Assembly (NCBI GenBank): GCA_963850415.1
Contig: CAWKLE010000003.1
Location: 310,001 to 374,000, forward strand
DNA length: 64,000 nucleotides
Direction: 5' to 3'
DNA from: VAXT01 sp963850415
GTDB taxonomy: Bacteria; Actinomycetota; Thermoleophilia; Gaiellales; Gaiellaceae
The position numbers and the translations under genes are program-made. This document shows positions 57,904 through 64,000 of the stretch, piece by piece. Each line of letters opens with the position of its first letter. Within the stretch, counting starts at the first letter, position 1. The notes beneath the pieces are model-generated. The model saw nothing but the letters and a program-made list of their open reading frames with translations. It ran no database searches and was not told the DNA's origin.

Positions 57904-58796
57904 CCGAGGTCAACTACCCTTTGGACATCAGCGTGCAGGATCCCGCAGAACGCGCCGGGCTCCCCAGCGCGATCGACCCGTCCCTCTTGGCGGCCAAGCC
58001 GCCTGCGGAGACGCTGGCGCGCGACCGCGTCTTCGGCATCGAGAACCTGACCGCCTTCTACGGCGACGCGGCGGCGATCCGCGACGTCTCGTTCGAGATC
58101 TACCAGCGGATGGTGACGGCGATCATCGGCCCCTCGGGCTGCGGCAAGAGCACCTTCATCCGCTGCCTGAACCGGATGAACGATGTGATCCCGAACTTCA
58201 AGACCGAGGGCCGCATCCTGTACCACGACATCGACCTCCAGGCGAGGAACATCGACCCGGTCGGCGTCCGCCGGCGCATCGGCATGGTCTTCCAGCGGCC
58301 GAACCCGTTTCCGAAGTCGATCTACGAGAACATCGCCTACGGCCCGCGGATCCTCGGCCTGAAGCACGAGCTCGACGAGCGCGTGGAGAAGGCGCTCCGC
58401 CGCGCCGCGCTCTGGGACGAGGTCAAGGACCGGCTCAAGCGGAGCGCATGGTCGCTCTCCGGCGGCCAGCAGCAGCGGCTCTGCATCGCCCGCTGCCTCG
58501 CGATCGAGCCCGACGTGATCCTCATGGACGAGCCGGCCTCGGCGCTCGACCCGATCGCGACGACGCGGATCGAGGACCTGATGCACGAGCTGAAGCGCGA
58601 CTACACGATCGTCGTCGTCACGCACAACATGCAGCAGGCCGCGCGCGTGGCGGACATGACCGCGTTCTTCAGCATCAGCAAGGGCGAGGAAGGCCACCGC
58701 TCAGGCGTGCTCGTCGAGTACGACGCCACGAGGACGATCTTCACGCAGCCCAAGGACCGCCGCACCGAGGACTACGTCACCGGACGATTCGGGTAG
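57900..58796 (+). CDS. pstB: Phosphate ABC transporter ATP-binding protein PstB
   Basis: A 298-residue ATPase; Walker A GPSGCGKST, Q-loop VFQRPNPFPKSIYENIAYGPR, signature LSGGQQQRLCIARCL, Walker B VILMDEPASALDP. Compared with the orphan copy at 49114 it has an extra ~40 residues at the N-terminus (DISVQDPAERAGLPSAIDPS...), a low-similarity tail. Start ATG 57900 has AGGAG upstream. Ends the pstSCAB operon; an exact 11-bp hairpin follows. Confidence 0.95.
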   Translation: MTEVNYPLDISVQDPAERAGLPSAIDPSLLAAKPPAETLARDRVFGIENLTAFYGDAAAIRDVSFEIYQRMVTAIIGPSGCGKSTFIRCLNRMNDVIPNFKTEGRILYHDIDLQARNIDPVGVRRRIGMVFQRPNPFPKSIYENIAYGPRILGLKHELDERVEKALRRAALWDEVKDRLKRSAWSLSGGQQQRLCIARCLAIEPDVILMDEPASALDPIATTRIEDLMHELKRDYTIVVVTHNMQQAARVADMTAFFSISKGEEGHRSGVLVEYDATRTIFTQPKDRRTEDYVTGRFG

Positions 58797-58846
58797 GCCG
58801 ACGCACGCCTTTGCGGGCTCGCCCGGGGCTGTCGCCGCGGGCTTCG

Positions 58847-58876
58847 CCATTTCTCGCGGGGTGGGGCGAGAAATGG
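58847..58876. terminator. Hairpin after pstSCAB
   Basis: CCATTTCTCGC (58847-58857) and GCGAGAAATGG (58866-58876) are exact inverted copies around an 8-nt loop, 50 bases after the pstB stop. No T-run follows, so it is a terminator only of the GC-hairpin kind, or an mRNA 3'-end protector. A second stem, GTTGGCC/GGCCAAC, lies near 58904-58925. Confidence 0.5.
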
Positions 58877-58983
58877 ACGATTCGGCTAACCATCACGTGT
58901 AACGGTTGGCCGGATGGTGGCCAACTGGATAAAAGATGGATTCCTCTGGTTTTTCCGGTCCACAGCACGCACAATGTGCTGCC

Positions 58984-59850
58984 ATGCGCGTCGCCCTGAT
59001 CGCACATAGCGAGAGCGAAACGAACCTGAGACTGGTCGAGGCCGCGCCGCCTGGCGTCCAGGCGGAGATCGTCCGCCCGTCGCGGATCCGCGGGTGGCTC
59101 GGCCCCGGCGATGCGGCGCTTGCCCGTCTCGACGTGCTGCGCAGCCTGGACGGGATGGAGACCGGCAGCTGGGAGGTCGGGCTCATCGAGAACGAGGGGA
59201 TCACGGTCCTCAACCCGCTCAGCGCGCTGATGGCGACGCACGACAAGCTTCAGACGTCCCGCCTGCTCGAAGCCGCCGGGCTGCCGCATCCGCGCACGCT
59301 CCACTTCGACGGAACAGCCGACGTGGGGACGATCGAGCTTCCGGTCGTGCTCAAGCCTCGGTTCGGGTCGTGGGGCAGCGACGTGATGCTGTGCACGACC
59401 CGCAGGCAGCTGACCGAGGCGCTCGAAGAGATCTCGGAGCGGCCGTGGTTCCGCACGCACGGAGTGCTGATGCAGGAGCTCATTCCGCCGCTGGGCCACG
59501 ACCTGCGGATCGTCATCTCGGCCGGACAGGTGGTCGGCGCGGTTCGCCGGCAGGCCGCCGAGGGCGAGTGGAGGACGAACGTCGCGCTGGGAGCGGAGCG
59601 CCAGCACGCGGATCCTCCTCGCGCGGCGATCGAGCTCGCGCTGGCCGCCGCGGCCGCCGTGGGAGCAGATCTGGTCGGCGTCGACCTGTTGCCGATCGTG
59701 GGTGACGGCTGGGCCGTGATCGAGCTGAACGGCGCGGTCGAGTTCAACGACGAGTACTCGCTCGGCAGCGACATCTTCGCCGCGGCGATGAAGGCCCTCG
59801 TCGACGCAGCCATGAGCCGTCCGCAGTCGGCGATCGCGTCGCTCGGCTAG
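58984..59850 (+). CDS. RimK/LysX-like ATP-grasp ligase
   Basis: A 288-residue ATP-grasp enzyme. NPLSALMATHDKLQTSRLLEAAGLPHPRT is the RimK-type N-terminal part, VVLKPRFGSWGSDVMLC the ATP-binding strand, MQELIPPLGHDLRIVISAGQVVGAVRRQA the grasp and WAVIELNGAVEF the metal-binding E-x-N end. The family adds amino acids such as glutamate or lysine precursors onto proteins, peptides or small molecules. The substrate is unknown. It lies between pstB and the phoP-ppk-ppx genes, with a PHO-box-like repeat right after its stop. Start ATG 58984. Confidence 0.8.
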   Translation: MRVALIAHSESETNLRLVEAAPPGVQAEIVRPSRIRGWLGPGDAALARLDVLRSLDGMETGSWEVGLIENEGITVLNPLSALMATHDKLQTSRLLEAAGLPHPRTLHFDGTADVGTIELPVVLKPRFGSWGSDVMLCTTRRQLTEALEEISERPWFRTHGVLMQELIPPLGHDLRIVISAGQVVGAVRRQAAEGEWRTNVALGAERQHADPPRAAIELALAAAAAVGADLVGVDLLPIVGDGWAVIELNGAVEFNDEYSLGSDIFAAAMKALVDAAMSRPQSAIASLG

Positions 59851-59882
59851 CTCACCCCTTTCTCACCCGTTCCTCACCACCC
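59850..59882 (+). promoter_or_regulatory. PHO-box-like direct repeat after the ATP-grasp gene
   Basis: Three 11-nt units, GCTCACCCCTT (59850-59860), TCTCACCCGTT (59861-59871) and CCTCACCACCC (59872-59882), share CTCACC at the same phase. It begins at the last base of the ATP-grasp stop. Isolated GTTCAC copies recur at 59934-59939 and 59993-59998. No gene is recognised before 60189. Confidence 0.6.
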
Positions 59883-60188
59883 CGATGCCCATCGCGGTCC
59901 CTCAACGTGGAGACTCTGGCGCAGAAGTGACCGGTTCACGGCAGAGCCCTGAATTCCGGTCCACGGGGGAGGAACGGTCCGGACGCGAGGCCGTTCACTT
60001 TACCACGCGCATGGAGTGCGGGGAAGTTGGACGGCCTTACGACGGGTCGTGTGCTCTTCGTCGCGGAAAGTGCGAAGCACTTTTCGCGAGTCCCGGCCCG
60101 TAGCCCGGGCCCTTCACCACTCGGTTACAGGCTGTTCACCACGCTTCTACCCCCGTCCAGGCCATGAGCATGAAGAGTTTGTGAAGCG
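59883..60188 (+). other. 306-bp intergenic region between two PHO boxes
   Basis: No convincing gene. Visible elements: an 11-nt direct repeat CCGGTTCACGG (59931-59941) and CCGGTCCACGG (59956-59966), a further GTTCAC at 59993, and a 13-bp hairpin TCGCGGAAAGTGC/GCACTTTTCGCGA with a 3-nt loop (60061-60089; one G-T pair). The hairpin lies 22 bases before the phoP PHO box. A 72-codon ORF from 59885 has Arg-rich, unlikely composition. A phosphate-controlled small RNA or long 5' leader is possible. Confidence 0.45.
60112..60155 (+). promoter_or_regulatory. PHO box before phoP
   Basis: Four 11-nt units in tandem: CTTCACCACTC (60112-60122), GGTTACAGGCT (60123-60133), GTTCACCACGC (60134-60144) and TTCTACCCCCG (60145-60155). 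It lies 34 bases before the response-regulator start and supports autoregulation by PhoP. Confidence 0.8.
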
Positions 60189-60914
60189 ATGCCGAGGGTC
60201 TTGATCGTCGAGGACGACGAGCTGATCGCCAAGGGGATGGCCACACATCTCGCTGAGGCCGGCTTCGACCCTTTGTGGATGGGCAACGGCGAGGCCGGGC
60301 TCGCACGCCTGCGCTTCGAGCGGCCCGACGTCTGCGTCCTCGACCTGATGATGCCGCTCCTGGACGGCTGGAAGCTGATCGAGACCGCCCGCGCCGAGGG
60401 CATCGGCACGCCGATCGTCGTCGTCAGCGCCCGCGGCAGCGAACAGGACCGTGTGCACGCGCTGGAGATCGGAGCCGACGACTACCTCGTCAAGCCGTTC
60501 TCGATGTCCGAGCTCGTGGCCCGAGTGCGGGTCGCCGCCCGCAGAGGCGTTCGCGCCCAGGAGGTCCAGCGCGGCGAGAAGATCGAGATCGAGGAGCTCG
60601 TCGTCGATCCGCGAAGCTTTCAGGCCTATGTCGACGGCGAAAACGTGGCGCTGACGCCGACCGAGTTCCGGCTCCTGTACGCCCTCGCCTCCGAGCAGGG
60701 CCGCGTCCTGACGAGGGACGAGCTGCTCCAGAAGATCTGGGGCCGCCGGCTGACGAGGCGCGACCGGACGGTCGACGTCTTCGTCCGCAAGCTCCGCGAG
60801 AAGATCGACAAGCGTGCGCCGCGTCACTCGTTCGTTCACACTCGGTACGGAGTGGGCTACAAGCTGGAAGCACAACCGAAAGGGGAGGCAACGCTCGAGG
60901 CACGGTCGGGCTAG
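60189..60914 (+). CDS. phoP: PhoP/PhoB-type response regulator
   Basis: A 241-residue OmpR-family regulator. The receiver shows VEDDELIA, Asp52 in VLDLMMP, VVSARGS and LVKPFSM; the DNA-binding domain ends RTVDVFVRKLREKI and VHTRYGVGYKL. It is closely related to the regulator at 50827 but has a C-terminal tail (KGEATLEARSG). The PHO box before it and pstSCAB and ppk on either side make it the likely PhoP. No kinase gene is adjacent, so it may share the soluble kinase of the left-hand cluster. TAGTG couples it to ppk. Confidence 0.9.
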   Translation: MPRVLIVEDDELIAKGMATHLAEAGFDPLWMGNGEAGLARLRFERPDVCVLDLMMPLLDGWKLIETARAEGIGTPIVVVSARGSEQDRVHALEIGADDYLVKPFSMSELVARVRVAARRGVRAQEVQRGEKIEIEELVVDPRSFQAYVDGENVALTPTEFRLLYALASEQGRVLTRDELLQKIWGRRLTRRDRTVDVFVRKLREKIDKRAPRHSFVHTRYGVGYKLEAQPKGEATLEARSG

Positions 60915-63013
60915 TGACGACCGTGGACAAGGAGAAAGCCTCTATCGAGGGACCCGAGCGGTTCCTCAACCGCGAGTTGTCCTCGCTCGACTTCAACGAG
61001 CGCGTCCTCGAGCTCGCCGCCGACCCGAATCTTCCGCTCCTCGAGCGCCTGAAGTTTTGCTCGAGGTTCTCCCAGCACCTCGACGAGTTCTTCGCTGTAC
61101 GGGTCAGCGGCCTCATGGGCCAGGAGGCGTCGGGCCTCACGGTTCACTCGCTGGATGGCCGAACCCCGCAGCAGGCCCTGGCCCAGATCCGCGAGCGGGT
61201 GCTGGCGCTGTCGGCCGAACAGTCGAGCCTCTGGAAGCGCGATCTGCGCCCCGCGCTCGAGAAGGAAGGGATCCTGATCGGCCGAATCGCGGACTGCTCC
61301 GAGAAGGAGCTCGACGAGCTCGCGGCGCTCTTCGACCGGGAGATCTATCCCGTTCTGACACCGCTCGCGGTCGGGCCCGGTCAGCCGTTCCCGTACATCT
61401 CGGCGCTGTCGCTGTCGCTCGGCGTGTTCGTCAGGGACCCGAAGTCGGGCGAGGAACGATTCGCCCGCGTCAAGGTGCCCGAGCTCCTGCCCCGCTTCAT
61501 CAGCGTCGGCAAGCGCCAGCTCTTTCTCCCGCTCGAGCACGTGATCACGTACTCGCTCACGTCGCTCTTCCCGAAGATGGAGATCACCGAATGTGCGCCG
61601 TTCCGCGTCACGAGGGACGCCGACTTCGAGCTCTCCGACGAAGCGGACGACCTGCTGGAGGCGGTCGAGCTGGAGTTGCAGCGGCGGCGGTTCGGCGGCA
61701 CGGTCCGCATCGAGATCTCCGACTCGATGTCCGACGAGATGCTGAGGCGCCTCAAGGCCGGCCTAGGCGCACGCGACGACCAGGTCTACCCCGTCGACGG
61801 GCTCCTCGACCTCGCCGACCTCGACCAGATCGTCGACCTCGACCGACCCGATCTCAAGGAGGAGCGCTGGCGGGGCGTGACCCAGCCGCGCCTCGCGGTC
61901 CCGACGACCGACGGCGAGCTCTTCGACGAGATCAGGCGCGGGGACATCCTCGTGCACCTCCCGTACGAGTCGTTCGTGACGAGCGTCGAGACGTTCGTCC
62001 AGGCCGCAGCCCGCGACCCGGACGTGATCGCGATCAAGACGACGGTGTACCGCACGAGCGACGAGTCGCCGCTCGTTCCCGCCCTGATCGAGGCCGCGGA
62101 CGCCGGGAAGCAGACGGTGTGCCTCGTCGAACTGAAGGCGCGCTTCGACGAGCGGCGGAACATCGAGTGGTCACGTGCCCTGGAGCGATCGGGAGTGCAC
62201 GTCGTCTACGGCTTCCCGAACCTGAAGACGCACGCCAAGATGACGCTCGTCGTCAGGCGTGAGGGAGACGAGCTGCGGCGGTACGTTCATGTCGGCACCG
62301 GCAACTACCACGCGGTGACCGCCCGGGGCTACGAGGATTTCGGGCTGTTCACGATCGACGAGAGCATCGCCTCGGACGTCGCCGACCTCTTCAACTACAT
62401 GACCGGGTTCGGGCGGCCGCAACGGTTCCGCAAGCTGCTGGTCGCGCCCTTCACGCTCCGCACGAGGCTGGTCGACGCGATCAAGTCGGTTTCGCAGGTC
62501 GCGGAGGCGGGCAAGAAGGCGCGGATCCGCGTGAAAGTCAACTCACTCACCGACGAGAAGGTCATCGAGGCACTGTACGACGCTTCCCGGGCGGGGGCCG
62601 AGATCGACATCGTGTGCCGGTCGATCTGCTCGCTCCGCCCGGGGGTCAAGGGCCTGAGCGAGAACATCCGCGTCAGGAGCGTCGTCGGCCGCTTTCTCGA
62701 GCACAGCCGCGTCTTCGTGCTCGAGGGAGGAGACAAGACGACCTGTCTGCTCGGGAGCGCCGATCTGATGCCTCGCAACCTCGACCACCGGCTCGAGGCG
62801 GTCGTGCCGGTCGACGACCTCCGCGCGCGCCAGCGGGTGAACGCAATGTTCGACGCCCTCCTCTCCGACAACACGAACTCGTGGGAACTGAATGGGAACG
62901 GCACCTGGCGCCGCCTGCGCCCCAAGAAGGAGGACCGCCGCGTGTCCGCGCAGGCACTGCTGATGCGGAACGCCCTCGCACGCGCTCGCCGAACCGTCTC
63001 CAGGCGCAGCTGA
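60914..63013 (+). CDS. ppk: Polyphosphate kinase 1
   Basis: A 699-residue enzyme reversibly making polyphosphate from ATP. The order of domains is standard: N-terminal RFLNRELSSLDFNERVLELA, head domain, then FGFPNLKTHAKMTLVV-type motif with the phospho-acceptor His440 (KTHAKM), GTGNYHAVTARGYEDFGLFT, and the second conserved His597 in RFLEHSRVFVLEGG. Start GTG 60914 overlaps the phoP stop. Transcribed with phoP and ppx, it would store phosphate under PhoP control. Confidence 0.95.
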   Translation: MTTVDKEKASIEGPERFLNRELSSLDFNERVLELAADPNLPLLERLKFCSRFSQHLDEFFAVRVSGLMGQEASGLTVHSLDGRTPQQALAQIRERVLALSAEQSSLWKRDLRPALEKEGILIGRIADCSEKELDELAALFDREIYPVLTPLAVGPGQPFPYISALSLSLGVFVRDPKSGEERFARVKVPELLPRFISVGKRQLFLPLEHVITYSLTSLFPKMEITECAPFRVTRDADFELSDEADDLLEAVELELQRRRFGGTVRIEISDSMSDEMLRRLKAGLGARDDQVYPVDGLLDLADLDQIVDLDRPDLKEERWRGVTQPRLAVPTTDGELFDEIRRGDILVHLPYESFVTSVETFVQAAARDPDVIAIKTTVYRTSDESPLVPALIEAADAGKQTVCLVELKARFDERRNIEWSRALERSGVHVVYGFPNLKTHAKMTLVVRREGDELRRYVHVGTGNYHAVTARGYEDFGLFTIDESIASDVADLFNYMTGFGRPQRFRKLLVAPFTLRTRLVDAIKSVSQVAEAGKKARIRVKVNSLTDEKVIEALYDASRAGAEIDIVCRSICSLRPGVKGLSENIRVRSVVGRFLEHSRVFVLEGGDKTTCLLGSADLMPRNLDHRLEAVVPVDDLRARQRVNAMFDALLSDNTNSWELNGNGTWRRLRPKKEDRRVSAQALLMRNALARARRTVSRRS

Positions 63014-63056
63014 GCGCCTCGATGCCGACCTGTCCACTCATCAAGATGCCCTCCTG

Positions 63057-63936
63057 ATGCGCGTAGCTGCGATCGACGTCGGCTCGAACACCGTGCGGCT
63101 CCTCGTCGCGACGCTCGAGGACGGCTCCGTCAAGCCGGTCCGGGAGGAGCGGACCGCCGTGGGGCTCGCCCGGGACATCGAGCGCACCGGCCGGATTCCG
63201 GCGGAGAAGATCGACCGTGCCGCGAAGATCGCGCGGAACTACGCAAGGGACGCGGCGAAGGTGGGGGTCACGCGCATCGAGGTGCTCGTGACGGCGCCGG
63301 CTCGACAGAGCAGGAACGGGAGCGAGCTGGTCAAGGCGATCGCTTCTGCGACGCGGCTGCCCGTGCGGCCGCTGAGCGCCGAGGAGGAAGGCCGGCTCGC
63401 ATTTGCGGGCGTGGTCTCGACGTTTCCAGCGCCGCCCGCAAGCATCGCCGTCGGTCGACGTGGGTGGGGGCTCAACGCAGCTCGTCTTCGGAACGGCCGC
63501 GGGCCCGGTCTGGTTCCGCACCCTCGACATCGGCTCGCTCCGACTCGCCCAGCGGCACCTCGACCACGACCCGCCGCGGAGCGAGGAGCTCGACGAGCTC
63601 AAAGCCAGCATCGAGCGGGCGTTCGAGGGTCATGCGTCACCACTTCCGCGCTGCGCCGCGGCCACGGGCGGAACGGCTCGGGCGCTGCGCCGCGTCGTCG
63701 GGCGGACGCTCGGAGCGAAGCAGCTGGCGAAGGCCGAGGCGGTCCTCAGCTCGGCACCAGCCGAAGAGCTCGCCGAGAAGTTCGGCTTCCCGCTCTGGCG
63801 GGGTCAGACTCTGCTGGCGGGCGCGTTCGTGCTCGCCGAGGCGCAAAGGCGCCTGGGCGTTCCCCTCGTCGTCGCGCGCGCTGGCCTCCGCGAGGGCGCC
63901 GTCCTCGAGTCGCTGGCCGAAGAACAAGCCGCCTAG
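63057..63936 (+). pseudogene. ppx: Ppx/GppA exopolyphosphatase, one-base frameshift
   Basis: Degrades polyphosphate from its ends (or pppGpp); 292 aa when repaired. The N-terminal ATPase-fold motif AAIDVGSNTVRLLVA and APARQSRNGSELVKAI lie in the first frame, which runs off at ASIAV near 63453. The second frame resumes with VDVGGGSTQLVFGTAAGP, SLRLAQRHL and the C-terminal helices. Removing one G from the GG at 63453-63454 joins IAV to VDVGGGST exactly as in the family. Short (about 300 aa) forms of this kind are known in actinobacteria. The break resembles the other G-run errors. Confidence 0.8.
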
Positions 63937-63966
63937 ACGGTTCAAGCTGCCTAGGCAGGCGGCTTG
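63925..63966. terminator. Bidirectional hairpin between convergent genes
   Basis: CAAGCCGCCT (63925-63934) and AGGCGGCTTG (63957-63966) are exact inverted copies, with an inner TGCCTAGGCA stem. The element overlaps the end of ppx and the last codons of the convergent minus-strand gene. No long T-run is present. Confidence 0.5.
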
Positions 63967-64000
63967 ATGTAGCGCTCCGGCTCGAGTTGGTCGTCCACGA
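63951..64000 (-). CDS. C-terminal end of an unidentified minus-strand gene (partial)
   Basis: Reading on the minus strand into the TAG at 63953-63951, the last codons give VDDQLEPERYIKPPA, a plausible protein end. The gene continues beyond the window. Too little is visible to name it; the call rests on codon quality and the hairpin shared with ppx. Confidence 0.35.
   Translation of the reverse strand, partial: VDDQLEPERYIKPPA

Noticed and set aside
59885..60103. 72-codon ORF between the PHO boxes
   Set aside because: Starts inside 3 bases of the PHO box, Arg/Gly-rich, no Shine-Dalgarno and no recognisable domain.

Overview
The window is high-GC, densely packed bacterial chromosome. Frequent GTG and TTG starts, ATGA/TGATG stop-start overlaps, apparently leaderless promoters, 11-nt GTTCACC-type PHO boxes, an SigR/RsrA-type sigma/anti-sigma pair with a GGGAAT-N18-GTT promoter, DipZ and a PAC2 protein all point to the Actinobacteria. 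My best guess is a deep branch such as Thermoleophilia/Gaiellales; that placement is inference. I saw no rRNA, tRNA, CRISPR array, prophage or transposase gene.

Layout. 1-14 kb: tail of a secreted Ig-like protein, a VOC enzyme, a large RTX-repeat/PASTA secreted protein (frameshifted), a MarR regulator with CTTGACGTCAAG operators facing a small ORF and an AlkA-like glycosylase, proC, pgl, a fused enoyl-CoA hydratase/3-hydroxyacyl-CoA dehydrogenase, an SF2 helicase and DipZ. 14-20 kb: PAC2 protein, heme A synthase, archaeal-type phosphoglycerate mutase, a membrane protein, nadM and selD. 20.2-22.1 kb: an HTH-TPR regulator with a 31-residue exported-peptide ORF directly behind it and, divergently, a strong promoter reading into a structured short RNA with its own terminator. 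22-33 kb: TetR/MFS pair, acyl-CoA synthetase, SDR, NAD synthase, a uracil-glycosylase/Nudix fusion, epimerase, thioesterase and M16 protease. 33-46 kb: a REP/MITE-like element, acs and an M24 peptidase, an amidohydrolase with a three-subunit molybdenum hydroxylase and mocA, the ECF sigma pair, a carboxylate-amine ligase and an HtrA protease.

46.6-64 kb is a phosphate/arsenic supercluster. The left half (pit, DUF47, phoU, an orphan pstB, a soluble histidine kinase and a divergent response regulator) is separated from pstSCAB, an ATP-grasp enzyme, a second PhoP-type regulator, ppk and ppx by a MOSC gene and an arsR-arsM-arsC-aqpS operon. Repeats of 11 nt typical of PHO boxes lie before pstS and phoP, after the ATP-grasp gene and, more weakly, before htrA. 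Arsenate is a phosphate mimic that enters through Pit/Pst, so the arrangement makes physiological sense.

The strongest candidate for an undescribed system is the 20.2-22.1 kb locus. It combines an HTH-TPR regulator of RRNPP-like architecture, a signal-peptide-like mini-ORF whose tail carries a double tryptophan, five GTCAAGT boxes overlapping the -35 elements of a divergent promoter region, and a terminated short transcript. Other recurring oddities are four convergent gene pairs whose stop codons interlock through one CTAG, two families of palindromic repeats plus a 77-bp near-palindrome, and four genes each broken by a single-base indel in a G run, which looks like a sequencing or assembly artefact.
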